From: Balanoglossus misakiensis
Taxonomy: Eukaryota > Hemichordata
Assembly (NCBI GenBank): GCA_040954595.2
Contig: CM082577.2
Coordinates: 5,828,001-5,892,000, forward strand
DNA: 64,000 nt
Direction of reading: 5' to 3'
In this document: positions 25,701 through 40,700 of the stretch, one piece after another
How positions within the stretch are numbered: position 1 is the first letter of the stretch
Layout of the letters: each line of letters opens with the position of its first letter
Translations under genes and position numbers: made by a program
The notes under the pieces: model-generated
Seen by the model: only the letters and a program-made list of their open reading frames with translations
Told to the model about the DNA's origin: nothing
Databases searched by the model: none

Positions 25701-28700
25701 GCATCCCGGCTGCTGCGCGACACCATTTCGGCGTACTGTTGCTGCTGATGCCGTGTGTACATCTCGCTTTCCTCTATCCATTCCATTATCCGATTCCTTG
25801 AAAGGGGAGGGAGAGAGATGAAATAGGAGTTAGAGTGTGAGACACCAACTACACTGACTTACTGCAGTGTAAGGTTATTGCACTGGGTAGGATACCAAAC
25901 CTTGTGTTGTTGTAAAACGGCTCACTGTGTAAGAGACTAATAGTTGTCCATGTGATGTCAGTGGCCACATTATCACACTTTCTGTCAGCAGTGTGACCAT
26001 GCAGACTAACTGAATCTCACATCCCCAAAGAACTGGCAACAGCTACTTACTTTTCGCTACCAGCATCTGATGGTGGCAGTGATGCGGCTCCTTCGAAGAT
26101 TCCACTGTCGACGCCCGAAGTCGCCTTCGACGTCACCGACGCATCCGATTTCTTGGAAGACTTCTTGCCTTCCCTCTTGTGCCTGACCGTTTCCGAGAGT
26201 GGCTCCAGCGGGATCTGGCCGGCCGTGTCCTGGTGCAGCCGGGACTTGGTGGTGTACATGGTGTCCACCGGGTCCAGCCCCAGCACGGCCAGGCTGTGGT
26301 GCTGCGCCTCGCTCTCGATCAGCTGTTTGCTCTTCAGGCCCGTGTGATGGTGTATGTGGTGGTGGTGGTGGTGCTTGTGGTGGTGGGCCATGCCAGTCTC
26401 CGTGTCGTATATCGTGTACTCGTGCCCCATGCCCAGCTCCCCCCTCGGGTGCCGGGATTTGTACTGCTGGGACAGTTTACTGTACAATGCACCCGGAAAG
26501 GGTTGCGGAGCACCATTTTTGCGGAGAGCGCGGTCCGGCGATTTGGACTTGGGCGTGTGCCGGCCCGGCGACCAGCATCCGTGAGGTGTGTGCCTTCCCG
26601 AATTGTCTCGAAATACCCTGGAGAAGTGTTCCTCAATGATGCTGTTCGGGTCGTCCTCCACCCCGCTGGTCGTGTCGTCACCGGAGATGGGAAAACCTTT
26701 GGCGGGTTCCGAAGTCTTGAACGTCGGAGCGCTGAGTGGAGCATACACTTTCATTTCCTCGTCTTCCTCTTGAAACTGAAAAAGCGGGGAAATTTTCGTT
26801 TTATTATTTCAATAAATCTGGCAAGCCAACACACATCGTAAAAAGGTTCAACTTCAGTTTCAGTAGATAATATTTCACATTGTGTTGAACAAATGATGGA
26901 TTAAGTAAAATAGCGCATGTACTCATATTGACACAGACTCCACCCCACACCAGCACCTGATGTCAAATCCTTTCAAATTACAGACAGGTTACCACAGCAC
27001 GGACTTCAATCCTGCCTCTGAATCTGAATGCAGATAGACAGAGTGCATACCTCGAGTTCCAGCTTACGAATCCTGGCTTCAAATTGTTCGTTGGAGTCCA
27101 GTTGCCTCAGATATGCTTCAAGCTTGGACGTCAGCAAAGCCGCAAACTCCGCTGGCTGCATCGGCTGAACCTCTTTTGGTCTCCGTTGTGAATGCTGCCA
27201 TGGTAAACACAATACGTCAGTTATCAATATTTCATGGATTTTGAGAACTTTGGCAACCCTGCTGTGTGTGGCGACTTTCACTCAATCGCACTTGGAGTAA
27301 AGCGACCAATATTTAACATATTTCTATATTGTATAATTTCCCTTGAGATACGACTCAAAATTGGCATCAACAAACTTTGTTGACATTGAAATATGCTTCA
27401 CACATATTTAAATTGCATGGACAAAGTATTTGGTAAAAATGTTTTTATTGTTGAACAAATACTTTTCTTTGAAGGATTTTATTTAAAAAACCTGGCCGGG
27501 AAAACAATCCAAACTGACACACGCGTTGGTTCATTTTCAAGCTTGAATCAAGTTTTCATTCACAAAGATAGCCGTCTGTAATAACTGAGATAATGTAGCC
27601 TTCCCTTCCGTAATAACTGTATCAGATTTCACAGTCATAAAAAAGGAGTCTCGTTTTGAAATTAATCAAAATGTCAACTATATCGGAGTGTTTTGACAAC
27701 TGTTGTTTGTTGCGCGCCGCGGCAGCCCGGAGGAACATTTCGCTTGTCCTTGACTTTGGGTGTACAGTTTCCCCAGTTGCTACTTCCTTAAGTGACTGCG
27801 AGAGAACGATAGTGTTTCAATTGGATTGGCTTAGCGTATCAATCTCCGGGGATCGCACAGTTGCGCACACACAAGCGGTGTGATCTACCCCAGATTGTGT
27901 TCTTCTCTCGGCTTTCGATTCTGTGTGGTGAAACTCTGTCTACTGCTGTACAGACACACACAGACACACTGGTGGCACACACAATCTCAAACTAAACACC
28001 CCCCCCTTTTTTTTTCGCTTCTCTGTTTGATAATAATGACTAGTCGCATCTTTGCATTTAAAAAAATCCCTATCTGCAGTGACTGGTTCGTTGCATGCTT
28101 GACCGGAGACCCGCTTTCATGTTTGCCGCCGTTCCGTACGAAATACTGATGGCAATTTTGATACCGCAGAAAGAAGTATTTTAAAAGAAACTATATTTGC
28201 TAATTAACTTTTTTTTTTTGCCTCGCTTCTTTGGCCCAGCAAGGTTTATTAGAAAGTACATTATCAATGAAGGCACTGGACTGGAAGTAACTTAGAACAG
28301 CATTTAAAAGTAAGAAAGAGAGGCAAAGTATCAAGTTGTCATTGTCCTCAAATGGCCTCCCACAATAAGCGCCATTCACTCTGCTAAAATACCATTTGTT
28401 TGCCAATTTCTTTGAAGTCTTTCCAACTAAAAGATACATTTAGTTAGCTGCGGATTTAAATTTTTTTATGTTATATTAGGCATGACTCTGATTTAACTTC
28501 CACTGCGCTTTTTGAATTCATTGAAATTTGTCTATTCAACTTTAAGAATCTCGCGTCAAAACGGAAAAACTTGAACCGATCCAGATTTTTGTTTCCCAGT
28601 CAGATTGTGATGTTTCCACATGGCCGGCCCCCGCTACACTTCACCAAGCTACGCAGATTCTATTAGGCACTGAAACCTGGTGTTACTATGGCAACTCCAA

Positions 28701-31700
28701 AAAAGTGACAGAGCGATTTGTAAGTTCGTCAAAGCAAAACCGCTTATAGGAGGGCTAAGGGGAGGGGTCGAATAAAGCACCATTGATGCGATTTGCGACT
28801 TACAGGGAAGGGTGGAAATGACGTGATCCGACCGTTCTGGCGAACGCTGGTCTGCATGGCTCGCATCTGCCGCCGCCTCGACTGTTGAAACCGCTTCCCC
28901 GTTGGAATTCCATCCCTGCAAAACAATAAAACATAATCAAAATTAATCTATAGAATCCGATTTATCTCACAGATACAGACATTCTCCCGACCTCGGTGTT
29001 TGCAGAGGGCTGATACATGGATTGGGCATCAAGTTATTTTCTCCACAGATTCAAAATACCTGTGTACCATATTTTCCCACGCACTCCACACCAGCCTCAC
29101 AGACACAGACGTCAAAACCCTGACAGGATGTGTGCCGATTTTCAATAAAATACAAGCAGGATGTAATGGAAAATCCATAGGGCTTGAAATTATTCTGATC
29201 ATCCAAATTTAATTAAGAGTCGGGAATGAATGGCCACCATATTGTTAGTTTCGTCAGTCGGGAGATTACAGTTGTGTTTATTGCTAGTCTGTGGACTTTA
29301 GCCCTTGTGAGTAGCATAGATACTCAAAGCCGCAGTGTTTACTTGCAGCTCAGCCTTCCTTCGCCCCCCGAAACAGATGGCAAAACATGTGAACCGGGAT
29401 CCTCCCTTCTAAAGTTCCATTCAGTATCCTTAAGCCAGGCGGATATTTCGGGAACATTTTCGGCTCACATCAAAAGAAGGCGGGCAGGGAGAAAAAGTAA
29501 AGGATATATGAGGGCACCCGGTGTGCCAGTTGCGACGCCTATGGACATCCATTGCGGCATGTTGACATACACGACACACACAGTAATTGCAGTGTCGCTC
29601 ATCAACTTGCCTTTTGGCATCGCTTTTTTTTTTTCATCCCTGCTGCAAGTGGAAATGAGTTTCTTTCTCAATCAGACATCGCTGTTTCACAACCCCCACC
29701 TCCCCCCCGATTCATGCAATTTAACAAAACGCAGAACTTTTGTCTCTCAAAGTCAAAAAGCTATGTTTTAAGTTTTACTGAATACTGTCAAGAGAGGGAA
29801 TGGAATGGCCATTTTTTCAGATATTTTAAAACTGAATCAAGAATGACAACAGCAGTGTCAAACAAAAAATATTGGTGACAACATTTATCAAGCGAGTATG
29901 ACTAATGAATCCGCGAAGTTCACCATCTTTTACATTTAATGTGGTAATTTTACAATCTTTTCTTCTTGCTCACTCTACATGCGACTTTCTGTATTTCTAT
30001 CTTAAATCAGTAAATAAAACCCCTCATTTCTGCTGGTGTTGTACATAAAGATTTGATTGCCAGCGATTTTCTTCAAGAACCTGAAGACCTTGCGACTTCT
30101 GAGCACTGTTTACAGTTTAGACAACCAGTCTTAAATTTAGGTTCAAAGTTCACCCAAAGCTTAGATTACAACCACAAGCAGCATTATCTACAAAGCCAGA
30201 GACACCGATTTTTCCCCACCCGTTTGACATTTATTGCAAACGCGAAGAAACATTTTTTTTTTACTTTTCACGTGCGTAGTCTGTTTGTGCATGTGTTTGC
30301 GTCCCATTTTATTTGTTCCGAATCAACAAGTTTTAGCAGCCTGCGTTGCGTTGCGTTGCGGAGCTGGTCTTGGTAAACGGCAAATGGCAGTGGAGGGGGG
30401 TGTGTGGACATTTTCGTGGCTGTCACTCTGCATATCAGTACATGAAGGCTGATGAAAAGAGCAGTGGAGGAAAATTCTTGGCCCATACAAGACAAGGTGT
30501 ATCGGTTTTACAGGCCCATTGTATTTGCCCAGTCACTGAATAGCCAAGAACCATCTTACAATCAAAGGCAGTCCAGATGCCTCTCATTGTGCACCCCGTA
30601 ATCATTAGCATAGGTTGACAAAGCAGCCGTGCACTCTTTCATCATCAAAAATTGATTTCTTAGAGCGGAATAAAAAAAAAGTTGGTATCCCAACGCCATG
30701 TCGCCAGAGTAATATCAACCCAAAGTTGTCCTCTGCCAGCCCTTTGCCAAGCTATTGTGCTTCACCGCAATCCAGCTGCTTGGTACAGTTTTAGGCGCTG
30801 TAGCACAGTTTAGGCAAACCATTACTCTATTTTTTTCACAAGTTGTGGAGAGGGGGTAATATACAGCTGACTCCTGCCACGTTGTCCCCCCATTGCCAAA
30901 AACAAGTGAAAAACTGACCATCACCACTATTTAATTGAAAAAAAAAACAGTTCCTGTGATCACGGTATACATTTCACACCTCTGAAACTCACAAGCAAGA
31001 CCTCACAGATCTCGACCACAGTGTGTGAATCACACTCTCTCCTGAGCATTCCCCCACAACTGATCATACCGATTCTTCTCCAACAACATCCTGGCATTCT
31101 TTGGATGTTTGAGATGCAAATACTGGTCCACTGCATTACATCAGTATTTTAGTGTTTTTCTTTTTAACTGCCTGCCAACATGGCCGACGCCGGCCTGTGT
31201 CAGCCGCGACTGAGTGGAGGGACAATAGCTGTGGGGATTGCTTTTCACAGAAAACGTCTCAACTGCCATTGAGCCGGCACAGGTATACTTGATTAGGGCA
31301 AACAGATACAGATAGACACTACAGCCTATTATCTTGTTTACGAGGAACATTAAACTACGCAGAAATACAGGGAGAGCGTTGCTTAGCTGGTGGCAAAACT
31401 TGGGAAGTCACAAGACTGTCACCAGAAGATACAGCAGAAAAGCAATGCTAGAGAACATTTTTATTTCACAGTCTAACTGCTACAAAGGCACACTACAATT
31501 TTCTCTCTCAGTCTGATGGGGCTCCCTGTCTCAGGGCGCTATATAATTTGAAACATTTCAGATGATTTTTTTTTTCTATCTGGGGTAATGGCTGTTTTTT
31601 TCCCTGCGCTTGTTAGCCGGATGTGCTTCCCACCACTGACATTTGTTGTAAACACAAAACAACCCTGCAAGACTTTCATCCTTCAGAGGTTCGCTTTGCG

Positions 31701-34700
31701 TGCTGTGCTTTGCAATTATACATCCACCGGAGAGAGCAAAGCGTTCCGCTCCGTGGACAGCCTACAGCCAACTTGATCATGATGATTATTTCGAATCTTG
31801 TGACTCGCTCCGAAACGCCGACTCGGCTCTGAGCCCAGTATTCCGTGTCTCCTTGTTGTAGCCCCAGAACGTTTCTTCTCAATGCGGAGAGCCCATGATG
31901 CCTCCCCCCCCCCTCTCTCTCTCTCTCCCTGCCCCGGTTGCCCCCGGGCGCTGATTACCACAGATGCCGGCCTCCGCTCAAAAGAACCGACAGTGCTGTT
32001 TCAGATCGCTAGATAAAACCTGTGTTCAGTTAATTGAGGGTTTTAGGTCTTGTAAGGACAGAGTTAACTATTCTCAGAAACTGCGTGTGGGAAAAAAAAT
32101 CCCCATTCTAACCACTTTAACAAGTATTCTGTATGTAGGGCACACAATCATTTCATGCCAGCGTGAACTTTCTCGGCGCTTTTCATTCACACAGAAACGC
32201 AGTTCAGCGCATTTTCAGAGTGGAGTGAACTATTTTTAAGCCAGTGCCTCCCTACACCACTGACTGTCATTTCTTGTGTTTGCAAAAAGAGGCCGTTTTC
32301 TCAACAGTGATGCACTTAGCATTTTCTATATATCCATTTTTGATGTCATTTCCCCACTTTTCAAGAAGAAAGCAGAACTTTGCACCTTTGAACACCCTAA
32401 GCAGATTTTTGAGATATCACTTGCACATTCTGTTAAAATTTTACAAAACCAGTTAAAAGTGAGTGTACAGTACAGCACTCTACAAGTGTGGGATCTAAGC
32501 TACATCGGGACAATATCTGTCATGCTAAGACTTGTTAAAAGTCTTTTTTTTTTTTTTCAATTTTCAGAAGCTGCAAAAATCGCATACATCCACTTCACAG
32601 ACACTAGAAATATTTCCTGCTTTTCTTCCACTCATTGAAGTATGTTCAGCTAGGGTGGCCATGAAATTTGTATTGAAATGAAGCACAGCGCTTATAGTCA
32701 GGTTTTCAGGCAGAGGAATTTGAACAATCCCATTCACTTTTTATCAGCTGTGAGAACGTCCACACATACATACACACACAAAGGCAGTTAAAGACAACCA
32801 TCTTCCCCAATGGCTTCACTCTGTCTGTCTGTCTCTCTCTTTTCTCCTCCTCTGTTCCCCCCACTAATCTCTGCTTCCCTCCACCCCTAAACTTACCATT
32901 GAATAACATGTGAAAAGACCACTCTTCACCCAAACTAACATAAATCTGCCGCATACCGCAGCAGTAAACTGTGTACACACGCCATACAAATTATTGCTTA
33001 AACAGCAAAGAGTCTCCCCTCCAGAGTTCAAGAAGATCTGGGTGGCGACGCAAGAAACCCAACACGCATACTTACACGCTCGAATCAGTCAACGACATGG
33101 TGTCATCCGAAATGGCATCGCTCGATAAACTCTGCAATTCTGAATCATTGGTGGAGGTGGCCGGTGCATGGGAGGCAAGGCTGGGGTGATACGGGTTCAA
33201 CACTTTGGCTGAAGTTCCCTGCAGATACCTCCTGCAAAATAAGAAAGATGTACAGTTTTGTCTTTAATATTGATCTGTTCATTGGTCGCCTCTATAGAAT
33301 AGACAATTTGTAAGAATGATGCACCTTGTTTTGTACAAGGCTCTGCAACCTTGCAATACATTATGATAAACAGTCATAACAGTATATACCAAGACACTTT
33401 CTACATTCTTTTAATTTTCTATAATACTCCCATGTATAAACAACTCTAGTGCTACTGACACAAATCATTTTTTCACAGTTTCTTTTCATATTATATTTGC
33501 TGCGGTTGTACCATTTTACTTTTTGTTCTGTCCTTCACAGACTAATTTCCATGCAGTTTGGTGAAACCTATCACACAGTCAATACACCAGTCTGTCACCA
33601 ATGGCCGGGCAAGTGTTTTACAACAGGAAGGTATGTATCACTATTTGGATTCACCCTGGCTATTGCCCTCGTAAAAATCATGCCAAAATGACAAAATTCA
33701 CACAGGTCGTAAAACTCTCCATTTACCTCCAGACAGAATTACATGAGACATTGATGACAAATTCTACAACGGAAGAGGGTTCCTTTTTGTGTCCCTTTTT
33801 TTTCCTTCTCCATTTTGATGCAAAGCCCGGTGTAACACATGCCAGCGAGAGAAAATGAGCTGTTTTTTAGTGTTATATCAGACCTGAGTGTGGAATTCCA
33901 CAGGGGCTGGACAGTCCATTTTAGTGTTTCAAGGCTACAGCATTATCCCGCTCAGCCGACTATTTTATTACGCAATCAAAAGCTACGAAAACACCCTCTG
34001 CTGCAGACATAAAAACTTCTTTGGCCATAAATTTGGAATTGCTCTCACCTTGTTGCTTTTTTACACCAATAAAATACAACCACTGCCAATGCAGCCAATC
34101 AGACAAGCTTACACAAACAAATACAAGTGGCACCAACAAGTCTCCTTATCCTTAAATCTTATTGGCTAATATTTACACTCGCCATGGTTTGGCCCAATCA
34201 GATGCCACCTACTGGCAGGTCTCCACAGTAAATTCATTTTGCTGGTTCACATATTTCTCTAACCTAAAGACCACTGGAAAGTCTTCTTGTTTACACTGGG
34301 GATTAAGGCTCTTTAGTTGAAGGTGCCTTTCTATATATGTCAGTTCATATGGGCCAGTCATTATAGGCTACAATAAGCATGGACAGTGGAGTTATTGATG
34401 AATGCAAAAATTCTCCAGGTTCTGAAAAATCTAAATACTAAAAGTATGGTGGCCACAGTACAATTCTCCACAGGAAATATTGTCTGGGCATTTTTATTAT
34501 TGCTCAGTTTTCACAGCCCTAATGGTATCAAAATTATATTAACTTTAGACACATGTTGATTTGAAGAAATGTTTGAATGCAGTGGAAATCTGTGTGCATG
34601 TGTGTTCCTGTGTGTGTCCCTGTGCTGATCTGGACAAGGCTCCCCCCCCCCCAACAACGATCAACACAGATTTGTGCAATACAGAAACCAGTGCAAACAT

Positions 34701-37700
34701 ATCAGTGAAAAAAAGGTCACAATTCCTTGTAAGAGATACAGCTATGAACAACATACCGCACAGCTTCATACCACTTTTCAAAATCTAAACAACCTTGACA
34801 ATGCCAACTGGCCGGCTTCTTCAAAGCAATTTAATTTTTGTAACCTTTTTAGTCTCTGCTGGGTTTCAAAACACGGCAGACCTTGACAGTCACCCCAGAA
34901 AAAAAAAAATCTCTCCGACTGTAATTTGAACCATTTTTTCTCTCCCCTCAAATCTCTGCATAAAGAGTAAATTTACAATGAACCGACTTTGTCACCCCCC
35001 CCCTCCCATTCTGATTTACAAAACGTCTTTGATCCAGATCACTTTACAGTGGCTTAATGGTTGCACAATCATTACAGCCAATCTTCCATTTGAAAACGGT
35101 TGTGCCGCTTCTAAACTTCAACTTCCAGAATAACCGGCAGACTGCAAAGTGCAATATAAATGGACGCACACCGTGCTGTCCCCATGGGTACAGCCAACAA
35201 CACCGTAATCAGCCCAGTAGTTAAAGACACTGATTTTAAGATCACTAAAAAACCTGGGAAACAACTGTAATTGCATTAATGCGATATCCCTCCCAACTTC
35301 AGTGCCTTCACCGCTCATACTCTACTGGCTACAGCCTAATTAGATTGCATCCTTGAAATTCATTTTGGGCTCCTAATGTTCCATCGCTGTGCCATTTTCT
35401 AATAGTCTCATTGCAGAAAGATATATATTTTATTTTAAGTCCCTTCAGTACGCCGTGAAAAACAGCCACGCAGACAGATCGCTTATTGCCAAAAGATGAC
35501 GGTACTCCCACATCGCATCAAAGCTCGATCCAACAGAACCCTCTTCCACATGTTTCCTCTTGCGCTGTTGTAATTTACCAATGCGAGGCAGTCAGTCACT
35601 TAAGCCCTGATTCTAAACAAAATGCTACGGGGTAACCCATGCAATGCGCCCCAAATCCCATGGCAGTCAACTAACACACAGGTTTTTTTTTTTTTACGAG
35701 CTCGGGAAAGATTTGTTGTTCAAAGAGGGTTGTGGCCAGCCAGCTAGCCACATAACTGGATCAATACACCTGAATTAACTGATATGTAGCTCTTTCCTGG
35801 CTTGCCCTCTCCACTCTCTCTCTTCCCCGCGCCAGAATTACTGTTCCCAACGCACAAAGACCCACAAGGGCAACCACAGCTACACAGCACCACATTCCGC
35901 GTGAAACCCAACACCGACCCAGACTACCGAGCAAATTAAAGGCAGCTAAAAATGGTATGACACAGTTCACAAGTTCACGACTTTAAACAAAGAAGACAAC
36001 ACTACACAAAGCGAGAGAAAGTCCAGTTGGGCGCATAAAACTGGGCGAAGTTTGCAGTTTGAAGGGGAGTTCATTCAGGAGCCCACCAAACCGAGAGACA
36101 AAAGGATTTCTATTTTTTTTTCCTAACCGCAGCCTATGTACACAGATCCGAGTACACAAGTTGTTACATTGTTTCAATAGGAAGCCAGAACAAATTACAT
36201 AATTCCACTGCATTGCTACCAGAGACCAAATGACTTCCTTTCGCCATCTCATTATTTTCTCTCAAAGTCCATTTCACTCTCAGGTGTTCAGCTTCTTGAC
36301 CTCTGACACAATTTCCCCCGAACTCGAACAAAAATGTTTTCCTTCGATTTATATCGACAATTCGGTTCTCCCCACGGTGTACGAGTGTGTGTGTGTGTGT
36401 GCACCCAGGTATTTGCATATATGCACACATGCTTTGGACAAGTCATACTCTTAGGAGTGACAACTCCAAATTTTGTACCAATTTTTTTTCCTTCTGAATA
36501 AATTTTTGACCCTCAGCTGCCTGAGTTCTTTTGTAGTGACGCAGGAAAATCACATCCACTCAAATAATAAACCGTACAAGGACCAGCAACAAAACCACCC
36601 ATTATTTTCAAGGCACCAGCATTCAGTAACACACACTGCGAAAGCACAGGCATGATTCAGTCACTTAGTGTCAAGGCCATTCCATGCCAGCTCACGAATT
36701 TCCCCCAACCTGTCCTCATCACCAACCACAACAAAAAAACCACCCTCCCTCTTCACAGCACAACCAGTCTTTTGATCCCCGCACCTTCAAACCCCAAACG
36801 CCGGCATATCCCCGTGCACTCACAGCTGAGAGAGAGCCATCTCAAGGTCACCACAGCTCCACTCGGCCATGACCTACATGTATGAGCATTTCCACTCATA
36901 TTCACCGTTCCAAATGATGTTCCACGTATTTGTGATCCTGGAAATTTTTCTTCAGTTAAACTGTAAAAATTTTCTCGTGAAACAGCTATTTTATTTGTGC
37001 ACATCGCATTAATTTGTCCCACAACCTGGTGAAATGTCAAACCCAGTGTGTGTTTCTGTTACGTGTGTGGTGTTAAGAGGCACGTACATCCCCCCACATT
37101 TTTTAATGCCAAATGCTTTAAAAATGTGAAAACGCGGTCGGCGAACACAACACAACAGGGCGGAATTGGTTACAGAACATTCACCCATCCAGAGAATCTA
37201 TCCGCGTGTCTTCCAGGCATGCCGGAATGACGGCTCGGGTCTTTTGAGTCCCGTGAATTAATTAACCAATAATTCTTGTCTAATGGCGCTAGTGGATAAA
37301 CCCCCCACACTACCTGGGCACACATCAAGTTGGGGGTATTGCCCAGCTGAAAATGGGGGCTCATCCAAGCATACCAACTTCACACACCCAGCCAATTAGC
37401 AAGCCACACTACAGTCCCTATTCATCTCCATTATTCCCATGACCCCTCACATGGCAGGCATTAATTTTAGTAACATATCACCCGGCCATTCAGTCACCAC
37501 TTCAAAAACTTATTGCAAAACTTTATTTTGGTTGAAATCCAGTCCACGGGTGCCATCGCCGGACGCCGTGGCTGGGGTCAAATACCCACGGTGTTGCTTT
37601 AATTGTCATCCACGGTGGCAACATTTGGTCAGAATCATCAGTTTTGCCCTCCCCCCTCTCTCTCTCTCACACACACATTGGTTATTATCAGAAACCATGG

Positions 37701-40700
37701 CAACCAAATCAAATAACCACGATTTAACACCCCTATCTCGCTGATAGTCCGTTCTTTTTTGTCCCAGTCCACCGGTGCTGGTAACCCTATTCCACTCCGA
37801 TGAATTTCGACAAGTCGAAATGACAAAAAGAACTCCTTCCATTGTACAATAATAAAGCACCCCGCAAAACTACTCTGCCATTATCCTGCAGTTACCATGA
37901 CGATTAAATCAGAGATTACAATCTCTGACATCAAAATAAATTTATAGAATCTATCAAAACCAGCAAGCCAGCCCTGCTCCAATTTGCATTTTTTCAATCA
38001 CAGAGCAATATCTCGCCACACAAAACTGGGTATTCTGTGAGTGACATTGACTTTTTTTTTGGAAGCCATAAAACTGGTGCAGCAATAAAGAGCCGCTTTA
38101 TTCATAGTATCTGGGGTCAAAGGTCACTGATTGGCAATAAAAAATCCCATGGCCTTGCGCAATGACAGTTTTACATTTCTGGGTCTGTGACCCATAATCA
38201 CACACTCCCCCCCCCCCCCCCCCCCCCTCTACACATTAAAACAATAAAAATATAGGAACCGTGTATTTTGTCACATTCACGAACAAAGTTAATATCTGGA
38301 CTGTTGTTAACTCAAACGTCAAATTGTTCCTATTTTGACAATCAGAATGTTTGAACAATGAACACTCTCAGTCTGCTGGAGAAATCCTGCAAAAGGAACT
38401 GGAAATAAATTCCTCAATATTCATAATTAACTGGGAGATTTACTATTACCACACACACGTAAAGATAACTAAATTCCCTTCAGCCAGTTAAAAAAAAAGA
38501 GAGAGGCAAGCTTCAGTTTTTTTAGTACCTGCACTGGAATTTACTGACCCTGAACAAAGTACCTTTCCATATTTCCTCTCTGCAAGGCTCTTTATATCTT
38601 TGACCATTACAAATCTTTATCAGCAAATTTTTTCCCTAAAAGTCTGCCTGATCCTCTCAGAGAAGGACATCTATCAAACCAAGACGTAGTTAAAGATAAT
38701 GAGACGCCTATAAACTAGGATTTCATTTGTATTCATGCTATGTTACAGTATTCCTGAAGAAGGCATACTCATCAGTGTGCAAAAATCAATTGTTTCCGAG
38801 TGTTATGGACAGCTACTATGATCTGAAAGAAATCAGGGAGGGGAGGGGGGGGGGGGTACACACCCAAATTTACTGAAATTATCCAACTTCAACATATGGG
38901 TTTGATCTGAAATAAGTTACTGATCACTGATCAGTTTGTGCACCACTTCGACAATGCCCATATGATGATTGTACTGGACTACCCTTGCATTTACTTTTAT
39001 CAGCATGCAAGGTCTAATCCTGAACTATAATGGGATGGTTTTACCGTTTAACTGCAAGTATAAGACTTTTTCATTGAACAGATGAATTTACATTGCTTGA
39101 ACATTTACCCATAATGCAACATTGTCCCAAACCTTACCCTCATATTAATTAATATCCATAGCTAAAGATAATAATGGGTACAAAATACAGGATTGCACAT
39201 TTTCGCAGACACCCTTGGCGATTAAAAAATATTCAGCCAACTTTAATAACTGAGATTGGAACTGAAGTTCAAGGGTGCATGCTTATTTTTGTTTACTTCA
39301 AAAAATCTCTACCTTCAGAGTAGACATATTTTGATGTGTACGTTGCTACATGAAAGTGGCCCATATGTCATCCTCCACACTGTGTTAGAATGCATTGCCT
39401 TTGCATCTTTCCCTGTAATATTTTATGCTTATCAATGAAACCCTTCAAAATCCCTAACCCTAAAACACACCCAATGGCAGCAGACCTGCTGTTGCCTGCA
39501 GCCCTAGATTCCAACCCACTGTGTGTATGTTGTATGTTTTCTATACATGCCCATGGGAAAGTTTGGGAAACCTGTGACAGGGCTGTCGTGGAAAACTGAA
39601 ATCAGCTCGGTTTGTTTACTGTTATCACTGCAGACCAGCACCTGTACTGTGCCATACACAGCAAATCTAATTATCACATTCCTAGGGATACCGGCTACCA
39701 TCAGGGTCAACCTGTGGGTCATAGCGGACCCAGTAACCGTAGCAACGAATGGTACAGAAGCACAATGTATATGTAAAAGGACGTTGGGATACCTACCCTT
39801 CTCTCGTGTCTCCAACGCCTAGTCTCTGATACCTGGTGGCTGCCAGCATCTCGCTAGTTAGAGCCGGAACATGCTTTTCAGTCCGCGAACCTGAGGTAGT
39901 GGTTTTTTCTGAAGTAATATCACAAGTGAGTTCACAGTCCTCGTGGACCGTAGGCAAATAATTGGTTGGGAAGTGTGAGTTTGAAGAACTAGAACTACTT
40001 TCATAGCGCGGACTCAAAAGTCCACCGTTTTGCACATATTGCACGTATACCTCTGATTTCAAGAACATCGGATAGGTTGTCTCTCGCATTAGATCCTCGA
40101 CTTCACGCTGTGCTTGGTCAAATAATCCTTGATCTAAAGGTGTTCTACTGATGTTCTGTGCAATGTAATTCCGAGTTCCTTCCGACAGCTTCACAGTCTG
40201 AGGTCCGTTCAACTTCACAAAGTTCTTATAAATTACTTTGGCAGTACCTGCCCTCGTTGGGTCTAATGCTCGTTTGTTTTTGAAACCCTGGCACGCGAAC
40301 CAAAACAGGAGGCTGTCCTCATCCCTCTCTTGCTTTAGAAATTCTCTGAATAAATTAATGCCTTCACTATCATCAAGCAGTGCGCGTAAACTTTCAGCCC
40401 ATCTTGTGTACGGAGGCGTAACACTGGCGCTCCCTTCGGGTTCGTATCCCAGGGGTGCCTCAATGTCTTCTATACTTTTCACGCAGCCCCTGACGCCTAT
40501 CAGAGGGCTGGGCCTCCCGGGTTCGTGAATGTTCGACCTCCTTGGCGTGGTTGCTGGTGTGTGCTCCAGCTTCCCGGCCAGGAGGGTGCTGCTGCCACTG
40601 TGGTGGCTATACTGGCTGCTGCTGCAGCCATCGTTTGATGGCGCTTCCGACGTCTCTTCCCCCGGTACGGGGGGTCGCTGCTCCGTGGGTACATCCTCCG

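Noticed and set aside
26179-26841. 220-codon plus-strand frame
   Set aside because: It is antisense to the GC-rich Axin exon at 26051-26775, whose protein is clearly Axin. Open antisense frames follow from GC-rich codons.
29226-29771. 181-codon plus-strand frame inside Axin intron 2
   Set aside because: There are no recognisable motifs, and the overlapping frames on both strands and T-runs suggest chance.
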